Assembly: GCA_905221605.1 (NCBI GenBank)
Contig: CAJNDS010002357.1
Span: 296,001 to 360,000 of the forward strand
Origin: Symbiodinium natans
Taxonomy: Eukaryota > Sar > Dinophyceae > Suessiales > Symbiodiniaceae
Length of the DNA stretch: 64,000 bases
Direction of reading: 5' to 3'
Positions within the stretch are counted from its first letter, which is position 1; the number at the start of each line of letters is the position of its first letter. A program made the position numbers and the translations under genes. Below, piece by piece: positions 32,608 to 43,590 of the stretch. The notes under the pieces were generated by a model. The model did not search any database. It saw only the letters and a list, made by a program, of their open reading frames with translations, and was not told the origin of the DNA.

Positions 32608-34186
32608 CCTCCTCGCGTTGCAGGTAGGCCCGGATCTGGTCGATCGTGAGTCTCGGTGGCTTGGGCTCGGCCTGCAAACATGGCTTGGGGCTTGGTGCGT
32701 GGGATGACTGCGGCCTGGAGGGACTCAGGAGGGTTCCTTCGCACGCATCATACGCGCCGGTTTGTTTGAAGGGGTTGGGTCATCACTCGCATAGGTCTGA
32801 TCCGAAGTTCTAAACATCTTAAATCCCCAACTCTCACCCCATTCCGCCCCTTGCAGGGTTCACTTGAACTGCAGCATGCCACGTTCAGCTAACGACGCTA
32901 CATGCTCAACTGTATCCACAAGGGGCGCCCAAGAACACGTGCGATTGAGGGTCACATGGACTGAGGGCTCCATGATGCCATGCGTTCAGTATCTCAAGGG
33001 TCTGTAGGATTGAGCAGCACCTCATAGCACCTCCAGCCACAGGCGAAATGTAGGCTCCCACAGACATCGATGCTGAAAAAACCACCCCCCTGCACCTGGA
33101 AACCCAAGCATCCCCAACCCCCAGCATCATTAAGCCATCAGCCAAAAGCTGCCCCTCCCCCCTCCCCCCCCCCCTCCCCGGGAAATCTCCTCCGGGTTCT
33201 CCTCCCGGTTGCGCTGCGCCTCTCGCTCCTCCCACCTGAGCTTTCAGCGACATCCTCAAGGAAAGCTGAGGGCTTCGTTGGGGGGTTTCGGGCTTAGGGC
33301 TTAGGGCTTGGAGCTTAGGGCTGAGGGTGGAGGGTTTCGGGCTTCGGACGTTGGGGATTCCAGGTAGCTCCCGGCCTCCCGCAGAAAAGGCGCAGAAGGC
33401 TTGTTATTGGGGCGCAAAGGGCTTAGGGTTTAGGCTTTAGGCTTTAGGGGTTTAGGGTTTAGGGTTACAGCAGATGGGGCGAAAATTTGGAATGACTAGA
33501 GCGGAGTTGAAGGCTCTGATAGGAACCCTTGTTTCAAACTCATGGGCCCCGGCATCAGCTTGAATCCGCATGACTTCATGACTCAGGGCCCCCGGCTGTT
33601 TCTCGAGCAGCTTGTTGAGGTACGCTTCCTTGTGATGGCGCAGGGCGCCCATGCAGCAGCAGCAAAGATCTGTTTAAGGAAGGTGATGGCACATGATGGC
33701 ACCACGTGCATCGTGACTCTTACCAGAATCCACTCCAGATTGACTCCTGCACTGCAACCCCAATGGGGGGCAACTTCAACTGCCTCATGCCTCACCGCAG
33801 CCCCAAAGATCCCAGACGGAGCACGGGGAAACCCAGGAGAAGGTCGAAAACATGGGCTCTCAATTCAGATCATTTCGACAGCTTAAAAAGAAATCGGAGC
33901 TAAACATCTCCAAACCCCACCAGTCGACCAAACCATCTGAGGCCCGAGTGGCAATCTCCCAGTCAGACTTGCCGGAAGATCTCAGCCGCCTCGCCTTGAA
34001 GCCCAAAGGGAAGCCCAAGGGCCGCATTGGGGCACAGAAGTTGAGAGAAAATGATTCTCTACACAGACCGTGAAACTTACAACCCCCGAAGACTTGGGCA
34101 CCTAGCTTGCCGGCCTGCTTGAGAACCGCCTGGTGCCTGGGATCCGTGTTGTCGTCAATCTTCGGCGCGCGGGGCGCCAGCAGGAC
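32608..34186 (-). CDS. Unidentified multi-exon gene
   Basis: Four well-formed minus-strand exons. 34115-34186 is 24 codons (VLLAPRAPKIDDNTD then PRHQAVLKQ), CAG acceptor, CAG|GCC donor. 33590-33628 is 13 codons (EAYLNKLLEKQPG), GGG|GCC donor. 33186-33235 is charged (WEEREAQRNREENPEE), CAG acceptor, end uncertain. 32608-32671 encodes AEPKPPRLTIDQIRAYLQRE, CAG acceptor, G|GCC donor. The charged, helical character is seen in the sequence; no family was recognised. A competing plus-strand frame at 33852-34073 (LPEDLSRLALKPKGKPKG) lies inside one intron and also looks protein-like. It may be 5' of the hydrolase gene or independent. Confidence 0.5.
33290..33345. repeat. CTTAGGG/TTTAGGG degenerate array
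   Basis: CTTAGGG-rich variant units. Confidence 0.6.
33421..33470. repeat. TTTAGGG array
   Basis: About seven units, some TTTAGGC. Confidence 0.8.
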
Positions 34187-34239
34187 CTGTAGACAACTCT
34201 CGGACACGCAGAACCAAAACTGGGAGCTCCCCTTGCCAA

Positions 34240-34326
34240 TGTGGGGGGTTTACGGAATCCCCCAAATAATAGGATCCCCTTTTCATGACCCCAATAAGGT
34301 ACCCCCATTTTCGGAGACCCCCATGT
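34240..34326. mobile_element. Family B element, good copy
   Basis: TGTGGGGGGTTTACGGAATC at the left pairs with CATTTTCGGAGACCCCCATG at the right. The internal CCCCAAATAATAGGATCCCC and GACCCCAATAAGGTACCCCC are the family core. Confidence 0.8.
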
Positions 34327-34888
34327 GTCCTCCTTACTGCGACCTGATGTTGAATCTGTGCTCCAGATTAGGGCGGGAGTGTAGGGCTCGAGAATTTGAG
34401 GATGTTGGCTTGGGGCGCATTCCCTAGTAGCCTGAAGCCTCCATGGACGACCTAGCCTGCCAGACCCCCGACCGAAAGAGAGAGAGAGAGAGAGACAGAG
34501 CCCCTTCTCCCTTCTCGAATCATGTCTCCAGCACCTCAAACTAAGACCAACTCACAACAATCCTCCGAAAACCCCGATCTCCGGGCAATTCAGCATCGTC
34601 AGTTCCTTCTTGGGGGCGCGGCCGCCGACTTGTGAAGCTGGAGCGTGCCCTCGGAGTTGCCAGGCCTTTGAGGCATTGAGGATCTGCCATCTATTCTGTC
34701 TGTCTGTCGGCCTGTCTATGCATATCTCACTCTTCTTCTTCTTTCTGCTGGGCATGAGGGGGGCCAGGACCATATCTCACTCACTCTCTTCTTCTTCTAC
34801 GGGGCATGAGGAGTAGGGAAGTTACCCTACCCCCCGCGCACTGGGCGCGCCCAGACACGTGCATCCGTCGGGTGAGGTCGGCGTGAAA

Positions 34889-34971
34889 CTCACTTTCTCT
34901 TTCTCTTTCTCTTTCTCTTTCTCTTTCTCTTTCTCTTTCTCTTTCTCTTTCTCTTTCTCTCTCTCTCTCTC
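34889..34971. repeat. TTTCTC hexamer microsatellite
   Basis: About twelve units, then a CT run. On the minus strand it lies 300 bp after the stop of the 905-codon frame. Confidence 0.95.
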
Positions 34972-35270
34972 GACACGCATGGCCCCCCAGAGGGGAGCCG
35001 CCCCGAAGGGCGCGAGAGTCCCATGTGCCGCGTCTGTTGGCGCCCCCACGGTCTTCGTGGGGCGTGTTTTGGATGGGCCGTGGGCCCAGAGTTGTATCTG
35101 ATGCCCACTCTGTGCCCCATCTCAAGGTGAGAGCTAGGGGTGCTGTGCTGTTCTCCCCCCTTTTGTATGTGCTGTTTTGGCCCCCGCAAAGAGGAATGCA
35201 TGTACAAACAGAGGGTTGCAAGTACGACTATGGCTAGATGTGTTCAGTCCCCCGGGCCTCAGCACCTTAG

Positions 35271-37988
35271 TCAGTCACTACTCGCTCCCTCATGTGTGCG
35301 TCTGCGTCTGGAGTCTATGCCATGTTCTGGTGGAGAATCGTGTAGTCGGGGACGTCGTCGGTCACCACTGGCGTCTATTGTCTTGGCCTTCCTCGCCCCC
35401 CTGTCCGATCTGTCTTCGTCATCATCCGCCCCGTCGCTTGGTGGAAAGGAGGGTGTGAGTGGTGTGGTGGGGGGTGTTGGGTATTCTTCGGTCTGCTCGG
35501 ACTCGCCCCCGGGTGGCCCCATGCGGTCCGGTGATGGTGGGTGGAAGGGGACAGTGTCTGGGGTGAGTTCGCCCGGCTGCTGGTCCGGGTCTCGTGTTGG
35601 CTCCGGTCGTGGCAGTAGGGGTTGTGTCTGGGTGTCCGGCAACCAGATGGGCTCTTGGAAAGGAGCCTCCAGCCATTGGTCGAGTGCCTGGAGTGCCTGT
35701 GCCGCCAGCTGTGCTTCCTGTTGTACTAGGAAGGGCATGAGCCGAACTAGGTGTGCTCTGGCCGTGCTAACCCCGTTGGTGTTGTATGCTGGGGGGGGCC
35801 TGTCTTGATTGCTTTCTTGTTGCCCCGCTGGAAGCTGCAGGACGTCCGCCGGGTGTGCCCCTTGTGGTGGTGGGTGTTCCGGCTCTCGATGTAGGGGGGG
35901 GGGGGGGGGGGCGGCCTGTGAGTGTGATGGCTGTGCCGTTGGTTGTGACCATTGCGGGGCTTCAATCACCACCGCGTGTGCGTCTCTGGCTTGCTGTGTG
36001 AGAGAGAGGATCTCTCTAAGCCGCTGCTCGGTGCGGTGGTTGTGTTCTTTGCCTCGGGTGTGGTGGGGGTCATGGCGGAGCGCCTCTGTGGTTTCGGTGA
36101 CGAGGCTATCGAGTGCTTCCAGGCTGTCGTCTGCTGCAACTTCTGCTCCCCCCCACCGTTGCCAGTCTTTGACTTTCGCCACCTGGTTCATGCGTTTTAT
36201 GCCGTAGGTGAGCAACACCCTCGTGGTGGCCAGTATCTGGAGGAGTTGTGTGGGTGGGAGGTGCTGCAGCTGTTCGATGGTCTGCTGGAGCTGTCTGGCT
36301 GCCTCGTCTAGTTCAATGGCCCTGGTCGGGACCGGGGGTGGGCCGGTGCCTTGTTGTGGCCTGGGTTGTGTTGCCCCTGCGTGGTCGATGCGGTGTCGTG
36401 TTGGCTCCGGGTGAGGTTCTCCTGCTCCCTTCTCAGGTGCCGGTGTCAGGCCCTGGTGGTTGCTGTGGCGGTGGTGGTCATCGACGGGGAAGTGTTCTTG
36501 TATGATGTGTATGCATGTGTGCAGGTGCGCAGCCGTGTCTGTGCCGTTGCTGGGGTTGATGTCGGCCAGCGCCAGGTTGATGTGGTGCAGGAGTCGGGCC
36601 GCTGGCGTCATGTGTGTGTTTTGTGGCGTGTGTTGGCTTGGTGCTGGGCTGTCTTCACAGACTGGTGTGGGTGGTGGCTTTTTGCTCCGGCGCTTTGGCT
36701 GTTGGCCTTCGCGGTGTTTTGGGTAGGCCCTGGGGGCTTTCTGGCGCTTGCGCTGTGGCCGCGTCCGGGTTGCTGCATGTTTGGTGCGCGGCTTGGCGGT
36801 TTGCATCAGGCTGGTGGGCTCCGTGGGCTTCTGGGCGGGCTGGTTTCTCGTGCTCTCCGTCGTGCTGGTGGTGGTTGTTGTGGTGGTGGTGGGCGTGTCT
36901 GTCCAGTCGTGGTATTGGTGGTGGTAGTTCCAGTTCCACCAGCCCCATTGCCAGGTGCCCTGTTGGTCATGGTGGTGCTGCTGCGGTTGGGGCATTGGGT
37001 GCTGCTGCTGCGGCATTGGTTGGGTCGCCCCGTCAGGCCCTTGTTGTGGTGCATGCTGCTGCAGCTGCTGCTGGGGTTCTTGTGGTTGTGGTGGGGGTTG
37101 GGATGCCAGGTCTGCTGCAGCTGGCGTTGTGTCGCTTGGGTCGGGTTGGGTGGCAGGGCATGGGTCTGGCCGCGGTTCCGCAGGTGCTTGCGTGTCTTGT
37201 GGTGTGGTGGGGGTCATGACCGGTTCGTTGGCCGTGGTGTGGGTGTCAGCCGTGGCCTGGGTCCATGTGGGTGCTCCCTGGTTGTCGGCGTAGCGGAATT
37301 GGATCCAGGAGTCGGGCTCGAGGTTGCGATAGGGCCCCCCTGGGATGCTGCGGAGTTGGAGGGGCGTGGGCGTGTGGTGAACGTGGAACGTCCACAGGTC
37401 TGGCTGCAGGTCGTCTCTATAGACGTACCCCTCTGTGCACGGGGGCATGCCTGGTGGGGTGTGTGAGCTGGACGCTGTGGCGGCATGTGCGTTTGCTGCC
37501 TCCTCGTCACTCCGGTCCGGGGGGAAGATGGTCACCCACCAACCGGTGAGGTAGGGGGTGGAGTGGGCCGACGTGTATGGAAGGAGCGGCAGCTCTGGTG
37601 GCAGTGGGAGGTTGTAGGCTCCTTCCTCGTTGTCGTCTGGTTGTGGAGGGGTCTGCTGTGGGGCCTGTTGTGGCTGCTGCGGCTGCTGCGTGTCAGCTTC
37701 CTGCTGTGTGTCGTGGGACGGTGTGTGGCGTTCGTCCCGCGGGAGCTTGTGTCTGTTGAGTAGGTCGGACCAGTCCGCGTCCCCCCCGGTGTGCCGGCGG
37801 TGTGTGTTGGGGATTGGCACGTCGATGGTCCATGTTTCCCCCGCGCGCGCTCCTGCTGGGTGTATGCGCCTGGAGGTCTCCCGTTGGTATCGGTCGAATT
37901 GTTCGCGGATGGTGGGGTGGTGTGCAGCTTCATTGGGGTCCTCCGGAGGAGGCAGGTAGGCCCCCTGTCTGATGAGGAATTGTTTCAT
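35271..37988 (-). CDS. 905-residue Pro/Gln/His/Thr-rich open frame, possible retroelement ORF1/Gag-like
   Basis: The frame runs uninterrupted from an ATG (MKQFLIRQGAYLPPP) to a stop; no other non-microsatellite frame here is as long. Three regions look globular: residues about 1-75 (REQFDRYQRETSRRIH), about 130-260 (LTGWWVTIFPPD, YVYRDDLQPDLWTFHVHH, DSWIQFRYAD) and about 600-680 (GIKRMNQVAKVKDWQRWGG, REILSLTQQARDAH). They are joined by long low-complexity linkers rich in Gln, Pro, His and Thr. The C-terminus is acidic, then basic (DGADDDEDRSDRGARK, DSRRRRTHEG). No zinc knuckle, transmembrane segment or enzyme motif was seen. It is intronless, unlike the split host genes nearby, which fits a mobile-element protein. 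The opposite strand is also partly open because of the biased composition, so expression is unproven. Confidence 0.5.
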   Translation of the reverse strand: MKQFLIRQGAYLPPPEDPNEAAHHPTIREQFDRYQRETSRRIHPAGARAGETWTIDVPIPNTHRRHTGGDADWSDLLNRHKLPRDERHTPSHDTQQEADTQQPQQPQQAPQQTPPQPDDNEEGAYNLPLPPELPLLPYTSAHSTPYLTGWWVTIFPPDRSDEEAANAHAATASSSHTPPGMPPCTEGYVYRDDLQPDLWTFHVHHTPTPLQLRSIPGGPYRNLEPDSWIQFRYADNQGAPTWTQATADTHTTANEPVMTPTTPQDTQAPAEPRPDPCPATQPDPSDTTPAAADLASQPPPQPQEPQQQLQQHAPQQGPDGATQPMPQQQHPMPQPQQHHHDQQGTWQWGWWNWNYHHQYHDWTDTPTTTTTTTTSTTESTRNQPAQKPTEPTSLMQTAKPRTKHAATRTRPQRKRQKAPRAYPKHREGQQPKRRSKKPPPTPVCEDSPAPSQHTPQNTHMTPAARLLHHINLALADINPSNGTDTAAHLHTCIHIIQEHFPVDDHHRHSNHQGLTPAPEKGAGEPHPEPTRHRIDHAGATQPRPQQGTGPPPVPTRAIELDEAARQLQQTIEQLQHLPPTQLLQILATTRVLLTYGIKRMNQVAKVKDWQRWGGAEVAADDSLEALDSLVTETTEALRHDPHHTRGKEHNHRTEQRLREILSLTQQARDAHAVVIEAPQWSQPTAQPSHSQAAPPPPPLHREPEHPPPQGAHPADVLQLPAGQQESNQDRPPPAYNTNGVSTARAHLVRLMPFLVQQEAQLAAQALQALDQWLEAPFQEPIWLPDTQTQPLLPRPEPTRDPDQQPGELTPDTVPFHPPSPDRMGPPGGESEQTEEYPTPPTTPLTPSFPPSDGADDDEDRSDRGARKAKTIDASGDRRRPRLHDSPPEHGIDSRRRRTHEGASSD

Positions 37989-38283
37989 TTCCTCTTTGTG
38001 TGCTTTGTTGTTTTGTCTTTGGACCCCTTGCCCGCCATGACTCCATTTCCATCGTTGCCATTCTTCTCTGGTCCAGGTGTGCTGTGTGTTGGCCGGGGGG
38101 TCCGGGTCTGCCCCCGTTTGTGTCGGGGGTGTGCTGTCTGTACGCGTTGGGGCTGTCGTGTGGGCGGGGCGTGTCCGCCTGCGGCTGTTGCTGCGCCTGT
38201 GGTGCGTGTGTGGCGTGGTCCGAGGGGGTTTCGGCCGTCGTCGTCGCTGCTGTTGCTGCCACGGCTGCTGTGTCTGCTGGTGT

Positions 38284-38417
38284 TTCTCTTTCTCTTTCTC
38301 TTTCTCTTTCTCTTTCTCTTTCTCTTTCTCTTTCTCTTTCTCTTTCTCTTTCTCTTTCTCTTTCTCTTTCTCTTTCTCTTTCTCTTTCTCTTTCTCTTTC
38401 TCTTTCTCTTTTCTTTC

Positions 38418-38460
<43 letters not shown>

Positions 38461-38554
38461 TTCTCTTTCTCTTTCTCTTTCTCTTTCTCTTTCTCTTTCT
38501 CTTTCTCTTTCTCTTTCTCTTTCTCTTTCTCTTTCTCTCTCTTCTTCTTCTCCT
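38284..38554. repeat. Long TTTCTC hexamer microsatellite
   Basis: About 45 units with one interruption near 38409-38440. Confidence 0.97.
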
Positions 38555-38775
38555 ACGGGGCTTGAGGGGAGTGACCCTTTCTCTCTCTCTCTCTCTCTCT
38601 CTCTGCTCAGGGTCTCTGCGTCTCTGCGTTCCCGCATCTCTGCATCTCTGCGTCACTGCGTGTGCGTACACCCAGATTCTGACAAGTCCTGGACTTGTCA
38701 TCTTTGTTTTTTCCTTGAGTTGTTTGCTTTCGGCAGGGGGGAACAGTGCATCCCTGGCACGCTCTGGTGGCATGT

Positions 38776-38930
38776 GCGCGCGTGTGTGCGTGCGTGTGTG
38801 CGTGCGTGTGTGAGCGTGTGCACATGCGTGTGTGCGTGCGTGTGTGCGTGCATGTGCGTGCAATCGTGTGTGCATGTGCGTGAATGTGCGTGCGTGTGCA
38901 TGCGTGTGCGTGTGCGTGCACGTGTGCCTG
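38776..38930. repeat. GCGTGTGT-type microsatellite
   Basis: Irregular GTGTGCGTGC units with CATGTGCG variants. Confidence 0.9.
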
Positions 38931-39003
38931 TCTCTCTTGCTTCCAGCGCGCGCAACCCCCCGAAGGGGACAGCCCAGAAAAAAGGGCGTGCTCCACCAGT
39001 CTA

Positions 39004-39038
<35 letters not shown>

Positions 39039-39061
39039 CTGCCGGTGCTCCAGTGTCCGGC

Positions 39062-39720
39062 TGAGGGTCTGTGTGGCTGCGTATGTGTGTGGGTGTGGTG
39101 TGTGTGTGCTGTGTGTCTGTGGTATGGTGTGTTCTGTGGTTGTGTGTATGTGGTCGCCTGTGTGTCGTGTGTCGGTGTCTGGTGTCGTGCTGTCTGTGAG
39201 TCTGTGCGTCTGTGTGTCTGTGGTCTGTGTGTATGTGTGTCTGTGTGTCGTGTGTATGTGGGTCTGTGGGTCTGTGTGTCTGTGTTCTGGTGTCTGTGTG
39301 CTTGTGTCTGTGTGGTGTGTCTCTGTTCGGTGTGTCTCAGTGTGTGCTTCAGTGTGTATGCCGTGTGTTCTCCGTGTGTCTCCGTGTGTATCGTGTGTCT
39401 CCGTGTGTCTCGTGTGTATCCGTGTGTCTCGGTGTCTCGGTGTCTCTGTGTGTCTCTGTGTGGTCTCTGTGTGGCTCTGTTGTCTCGGTGTGTCTCGGTG
39501 GTCTCTCTGTGTGTGTGTCGCGTGTGTCTGTGGCTGTGTCTGGCGTCTGTGTCTGTGTCTGTGTCTGTGTCTGTGTCTGTGTCTGTCTGTTTGTGTCTGT
39601 GTCTGTCTGTGTCTGTGTCGGTGTCTGTGTCTGTGTCTGTGTCTGTGTCTGTGTCTGTGTGTGTGTCTGTGTCTGTGTCTGTGTCTGTGTCTGTGTCTGT
39701 GTCTGTGTCTGTGTCTGTGT

Positions 39721-39773
<53 letters not shown>

Positions 39774-40271
39774 TCTGTGCCTGTGTCTGTGTCTGTGTCT
39801 GTGTCTGTGTCTGTGTCTGTGTCTGTGTCTGTGTCTGTGTCTGTGTCTGTGTCTGTGTCTGTGTCTGTGTCTGTGTCTGTGTCTGTGTCTGTGTCTGTGT
39901 CTGTGTCTGTGTCTGTGTCTGTGTCTGTGTCTGTGTCTGTGTCTGTGTCTGTGTCTGTGTCTGTGTCTGTGTCTGTGTCTGTGTCTGTGTCTGTGTCTGT
40001 GTCTGTGTCTGTGTCTGTGTCTGTGTCTGTGTCTGTGTCTGTGTCTGTGTCTGTGTCTGTGTCTGTGTCTGTGTCTGTGTCTGTGTCTGTGTCTGTGTCT
40101 GTGTGTGTGTGTGTCTGTGTCTCTGTCTCTCTGTGTGTGTGTGTGTGTCTGTCTCTGTCTCTCTGTGTGTGTGTGTGTGTCTGTCTCTGTCTGTGTCTGT
40201 GTCTGTGTCTGCGTCTGCGTCTGTGTCTATGTCTGTGTCTGTGTCTGTGTCTGTGTCTGTGTCTGTGTCTC

Positions 40272-40308
<37 letters not shown>

Positions 40309-40652
40309 CTGTGTGTGTGTCTGTGTGTGTGTGTGTGTGTGTCTGTGTGTGTGTCTGTGTGTGTCTCTGTGTGTGTGTGTGTGTGTGTCTCTGCGTCTCT
40401 GCGTCTCTGTGTCTCTGCGTCTCTGTGTCTCTTTGCTGTCTCTGTGGCTCTGTGTCTCTTTGCTGTCTCTTTGCTGTCTCCGTGTCTCTGTGTCTCCGTG
40501 TCACTGTGTCTCTGTGTGATTGTGATTGTGAGTGTGGCTGTGGCTGTGCTTGTGCTTGTGCTTGTGCTTGTGCTTGTGCTTGTGCTTGTGCTTGTGCTTG
40601 TGCTTGTGCTTGTGCTTGTGCTTGTGCTTGTGCTTGTGCTTGTGCTTGTGCT
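39062..40652. repeat. GT-rich microsatellite block (TGTGTC, TGTGCC, CTTGTG)
   Basis: An irregular GTGTCT zone (39062-39540) leads to long uniform TGTGTC hexamers (39545-40105) with an inset of eight TGTGCC units (about 39721-39770). Then come mixed GTGT/CTCT zones and a final CTTGTG array (40546-40652). Open frames of up to 935 codons cross it on both strands only because the hexamers contain no stop. Confidence 0.97.
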
Positions 40653-41116
40653 TCTGTGGGCTTTGGGGACTTCCCTCCTTTGCTTTGCCTTATCATTGTG
40701 GCCAGGCTGAGAGTCATGGTCTGGGCCTCATGGTCTTGTTTGCCCACCATCCAACCACGAGACTGAATCAAGCATTCGGATGTTCCAAGCAAGGGATATC
40801 AAGGGACGAAAGGCTCCAAAACCTGCGAAGAACTGCACATTCCGAGTCTTCTCGGGGGTTAAGGACTTGTCAGGTCTCAGATGCTGCGCCAGGGGGGTTC
40901 AGGGCGATGACCCTCCCGAGTGCGCGGCATGCATAGAGGCCCTTCTTTCCCTCTCTCCCTCCCTCTCCCTCCCTCTCCCTGTGCACACTTTGCGGAGGGT
41001 TGAAAGGGACTCGCGTCAGAGTACTCGAGGCTCCCGCGTTCCGTGGACCCATTCCACCCCGAAGGCGTTGGAGTTGTTGGGCACTTTTCCTGATGGCCAA
41101 TGCGGGCAAAGCGGGC

Positions 41117-41163
41117 CTCCAAGGCCTTCTCCAAACCACAAAGCCCATTAAATCGGCGTTCTA
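41117..41163 (-). CDS. Candidate exon, unidentified
   Basis: CAG acceptor, frame ERRFNGLCGLEKALE (phase 2 in), GAG|GCC donor; 47 nt. The same splice style as the confirmed genes. Confidence 0.4.
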
Positions 41164-41949
41164 CTGCAGCTGTCAGAAGGGGCCAGCTTGAGATCATCTT
41201 CTTTTGGACTTTGCGGATAGACCTGGCTTCCTGCCATCTGCCATTTCTAAGGTCTCTCTGCGGCATTGCGCCCTGAACGTTGGGCCCTACACATTCCACC
41301 CCCCCCTTCACATCCCTCGTAGTACACCTTGCCACTCCTTCTACGACACCGTACTACACCTTGAATCTCAACCCAAAGGTTGTCTTGCCAAGAGGCTGAG
41401 AATTGCCGGGCGCCACTCGACCGACTCGCCAGCCCCGGGTTTCTGCCCAGTCTCATCCTTGATTTAAGGGGTGGACAATCTGTCTCCAAAAAGCCCGTAT
41501 AGATTTTACCATGCCTTATATAGTCCCTCGTTTAGTCCCTTAATCGATTGCTCACAACGGATGCAGGGTCTGGAGTGTTTACGGGTACATAGACGGTGTA
41601 GACATTCCATTCGGGTTTTGAAGGCTGAGATCGAAAGACCTCGTGAATTCTGGAGCACTGCACTATGGACCATGAGCATCTTGGGAGTATGGCTAGTGGC
41701 CAAACGACGTCAAAATGTTATTGCCCCCAAGCTTCGGTCTTCTGTCCGGCATCAGGTGCCTTCTGCTTGCCGTCCGCCTGAGGGCTTTCGAGTTTAGTGG
41801 CCAAGCAACGGACTGTCGACACACTGCGATGGGCTTGGGGGTGAGGAGTCGGGCGGTTAGAACAGAATCTACAGACTTGGAAGTGACTCCTGGAACCGAT
41901 GGTTGAAACGGCGCTGTCCGCATCACTTCAATCTCGTGACTAACAACGC

Positions 41950-43590
41950 AACCCTAAACTCTAAATGCCCTATCGGGCCCTATCGGAGGTCCAGGGCTTC
42001 CGGGAATTCAGGATCTCGGCGAACCTTGGCTTGGGGTCCTGGCAAAGCCCACTGAAGGTTGGGGGGCTTCCGCAATCATGCAGGTTGTGGGATCACGGTG
42101 CCTTGTGGACATACTTCGCCCAGCCATAACACCGGTCAACCTCGTTCAAGTCCTGCAGGGGAGGGCGGGACCTGATATGTTTATATGAGAAATTTCTGAT
42201 CACCCAAGGAAAAGCTGCTTTAGAATGGGTGTCATGAAGGAGAAGGAACTGGGAGGTCTGGAGAATCCCTCACGAATGTAAAGTGTTAAGGGAATATACG
42301 TGCTTCAAGTATGTCACGTCCTCTACATGTGGCCGGCACCCGAACTCTGTCTCGTTCACATCTCTCTGATTCCCATTATCTTGGCATTGGTTTGTATATT
42401 CCCGTGGCGGCTGCCGATCTAGACGCCCTGCTACCCATACAACCCAGGTGAATCCCCTGTCGCAGCAATCCGTGTCCAACTCCCCAAACCGCCCCCCCCC
42501 CCCCCCAAAGAATAAAGATTGCCTTCAAGGCAGTGGCTCGCTTGTCTCGCAGCCAGTTCTGGTAGCGAGGGTTTACTGCCTGACAGGAGATCTTGGTGAG
42601 CTGCAGGGCTTTTTTTAATGGGCTTGGCCATCCTAGCCTCTGCATCTGATCTAGCGGCAGATGGGTTAGTAACTAAACCGAAGGCCTCGCAGGCCGAAAC
42701 ACACTCTTACAGCTCGACACGCCCTCATACACTGCAAGAGGCATGGACTCTCTCCAAGCTCCAGACCGCCGTGCGGCTTCAATCGTCAAGAGAATGACGG
42801 GACAAAGCTAGGCTTATGGTCGGTTGAGCACTGACATTTTCCCATCCTCAAAGTTCGTAGAGCCTTCTGATGTTTGCAATCTCAGACGCTTCCTATATTA
42901 TTACATTGCTATATTCGTTTTTCACTGTACCATTATGTTGTATTATTACTCATTTTGTTATACAGTTATAGTACTATATTATTGTTTTACAAACGTACGA
43001 TATTCTTGTACTATTTTATCAGTATATTAATCTTCTAATTAATGTTTGTATACTTATATATTACTCTATTAATATAGATACATAAATATGTATATATACA
43101 TATGACTATGTGTGTTATATGGCTGTTTCGTCCTTTCAACACTGCCTTGTAGCCCTCCGTGGCTTCGACCACGCGGAGCATCACTTTGCCGTTACCGAAG
43201 CCAAACTGCGCAACAGAAGTGAGCTTAGGGCCTTTGGGGTTTAGGGTTTAGGGTTTATTTAGGGCTTCCCGCCGGCAAAGTATGCTACCGAAACCCCCAA
43301 CTTGAAGACCCATAAACGAGTGCGAAACACTCAATCACAGACATCCATAAACACCTCAAGCCGGCAAATCCTGAAAGAGCAAGCTTCTTCCTTACAGGTC
43401 AAAACAAGTTGAGAAGGGCTCCGGAAAGCAGAGATTTACTTCTCAGACGCATCAACTCATGTTGTCAAAACTCCGGGCTGGGCTGTTCACATCTTCCCAA
43501 AACTTGAGCAGCTGTTGCAACTGCTGTCAAGGAATGCGGCGTGGGCCATCACCCCGCTAAACAAAGCTCGCACCAAACAAAGCCAATCCA
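41950..43590. other. No gene seen; AT-rich island at 42880-43115
   Basis: The inner part consists of TATTATTACATT-like sequence with TATATA runs. The flanks carry a poly-C run at about 42487 and a short TTTAGGG pair at 43236-43256. No coding exon was supported. Confidence 0.5.

Larger units (their letters stand above)
34733..38605. mobile_element. Composite element: 905-codon frame bounded by TTTCTC hexamer tracts
   Basis: Hexamer tracts at 34889-34971 and 38284-38554 flank one long minus-strand frame. Outside them lie related copies of a boundary motif (CTTCTTCTTCT followed by ACGGGGC[A/T]TGAGG) at about 34787 and 38543, with a third, weaker copy at about 34733. This order (motif, hexamers, frame, hexamers, motif) suggests a mobile or duplicated unit. 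No reverse transcriptase, integrase or transposase was seen, so the class is unknown. Confidence 0.5.

Noticed and set aside
33852-34073. Plus-strand gene with LPEDLSRLALKPKGKPKG
   Set aside because: It lies between two well-formed minus-strand exons and has no matching neighbours on the plus strand; kept only as an alternative.
37985-40792. Very long open frames (up to 935 codons, both strands) across the microsatellites
   Set aside because: They consist of repeats such as DTDTDT, RKRKRK or CVCVCV, which arise because the hexamer units contain no stop codon in any frame.
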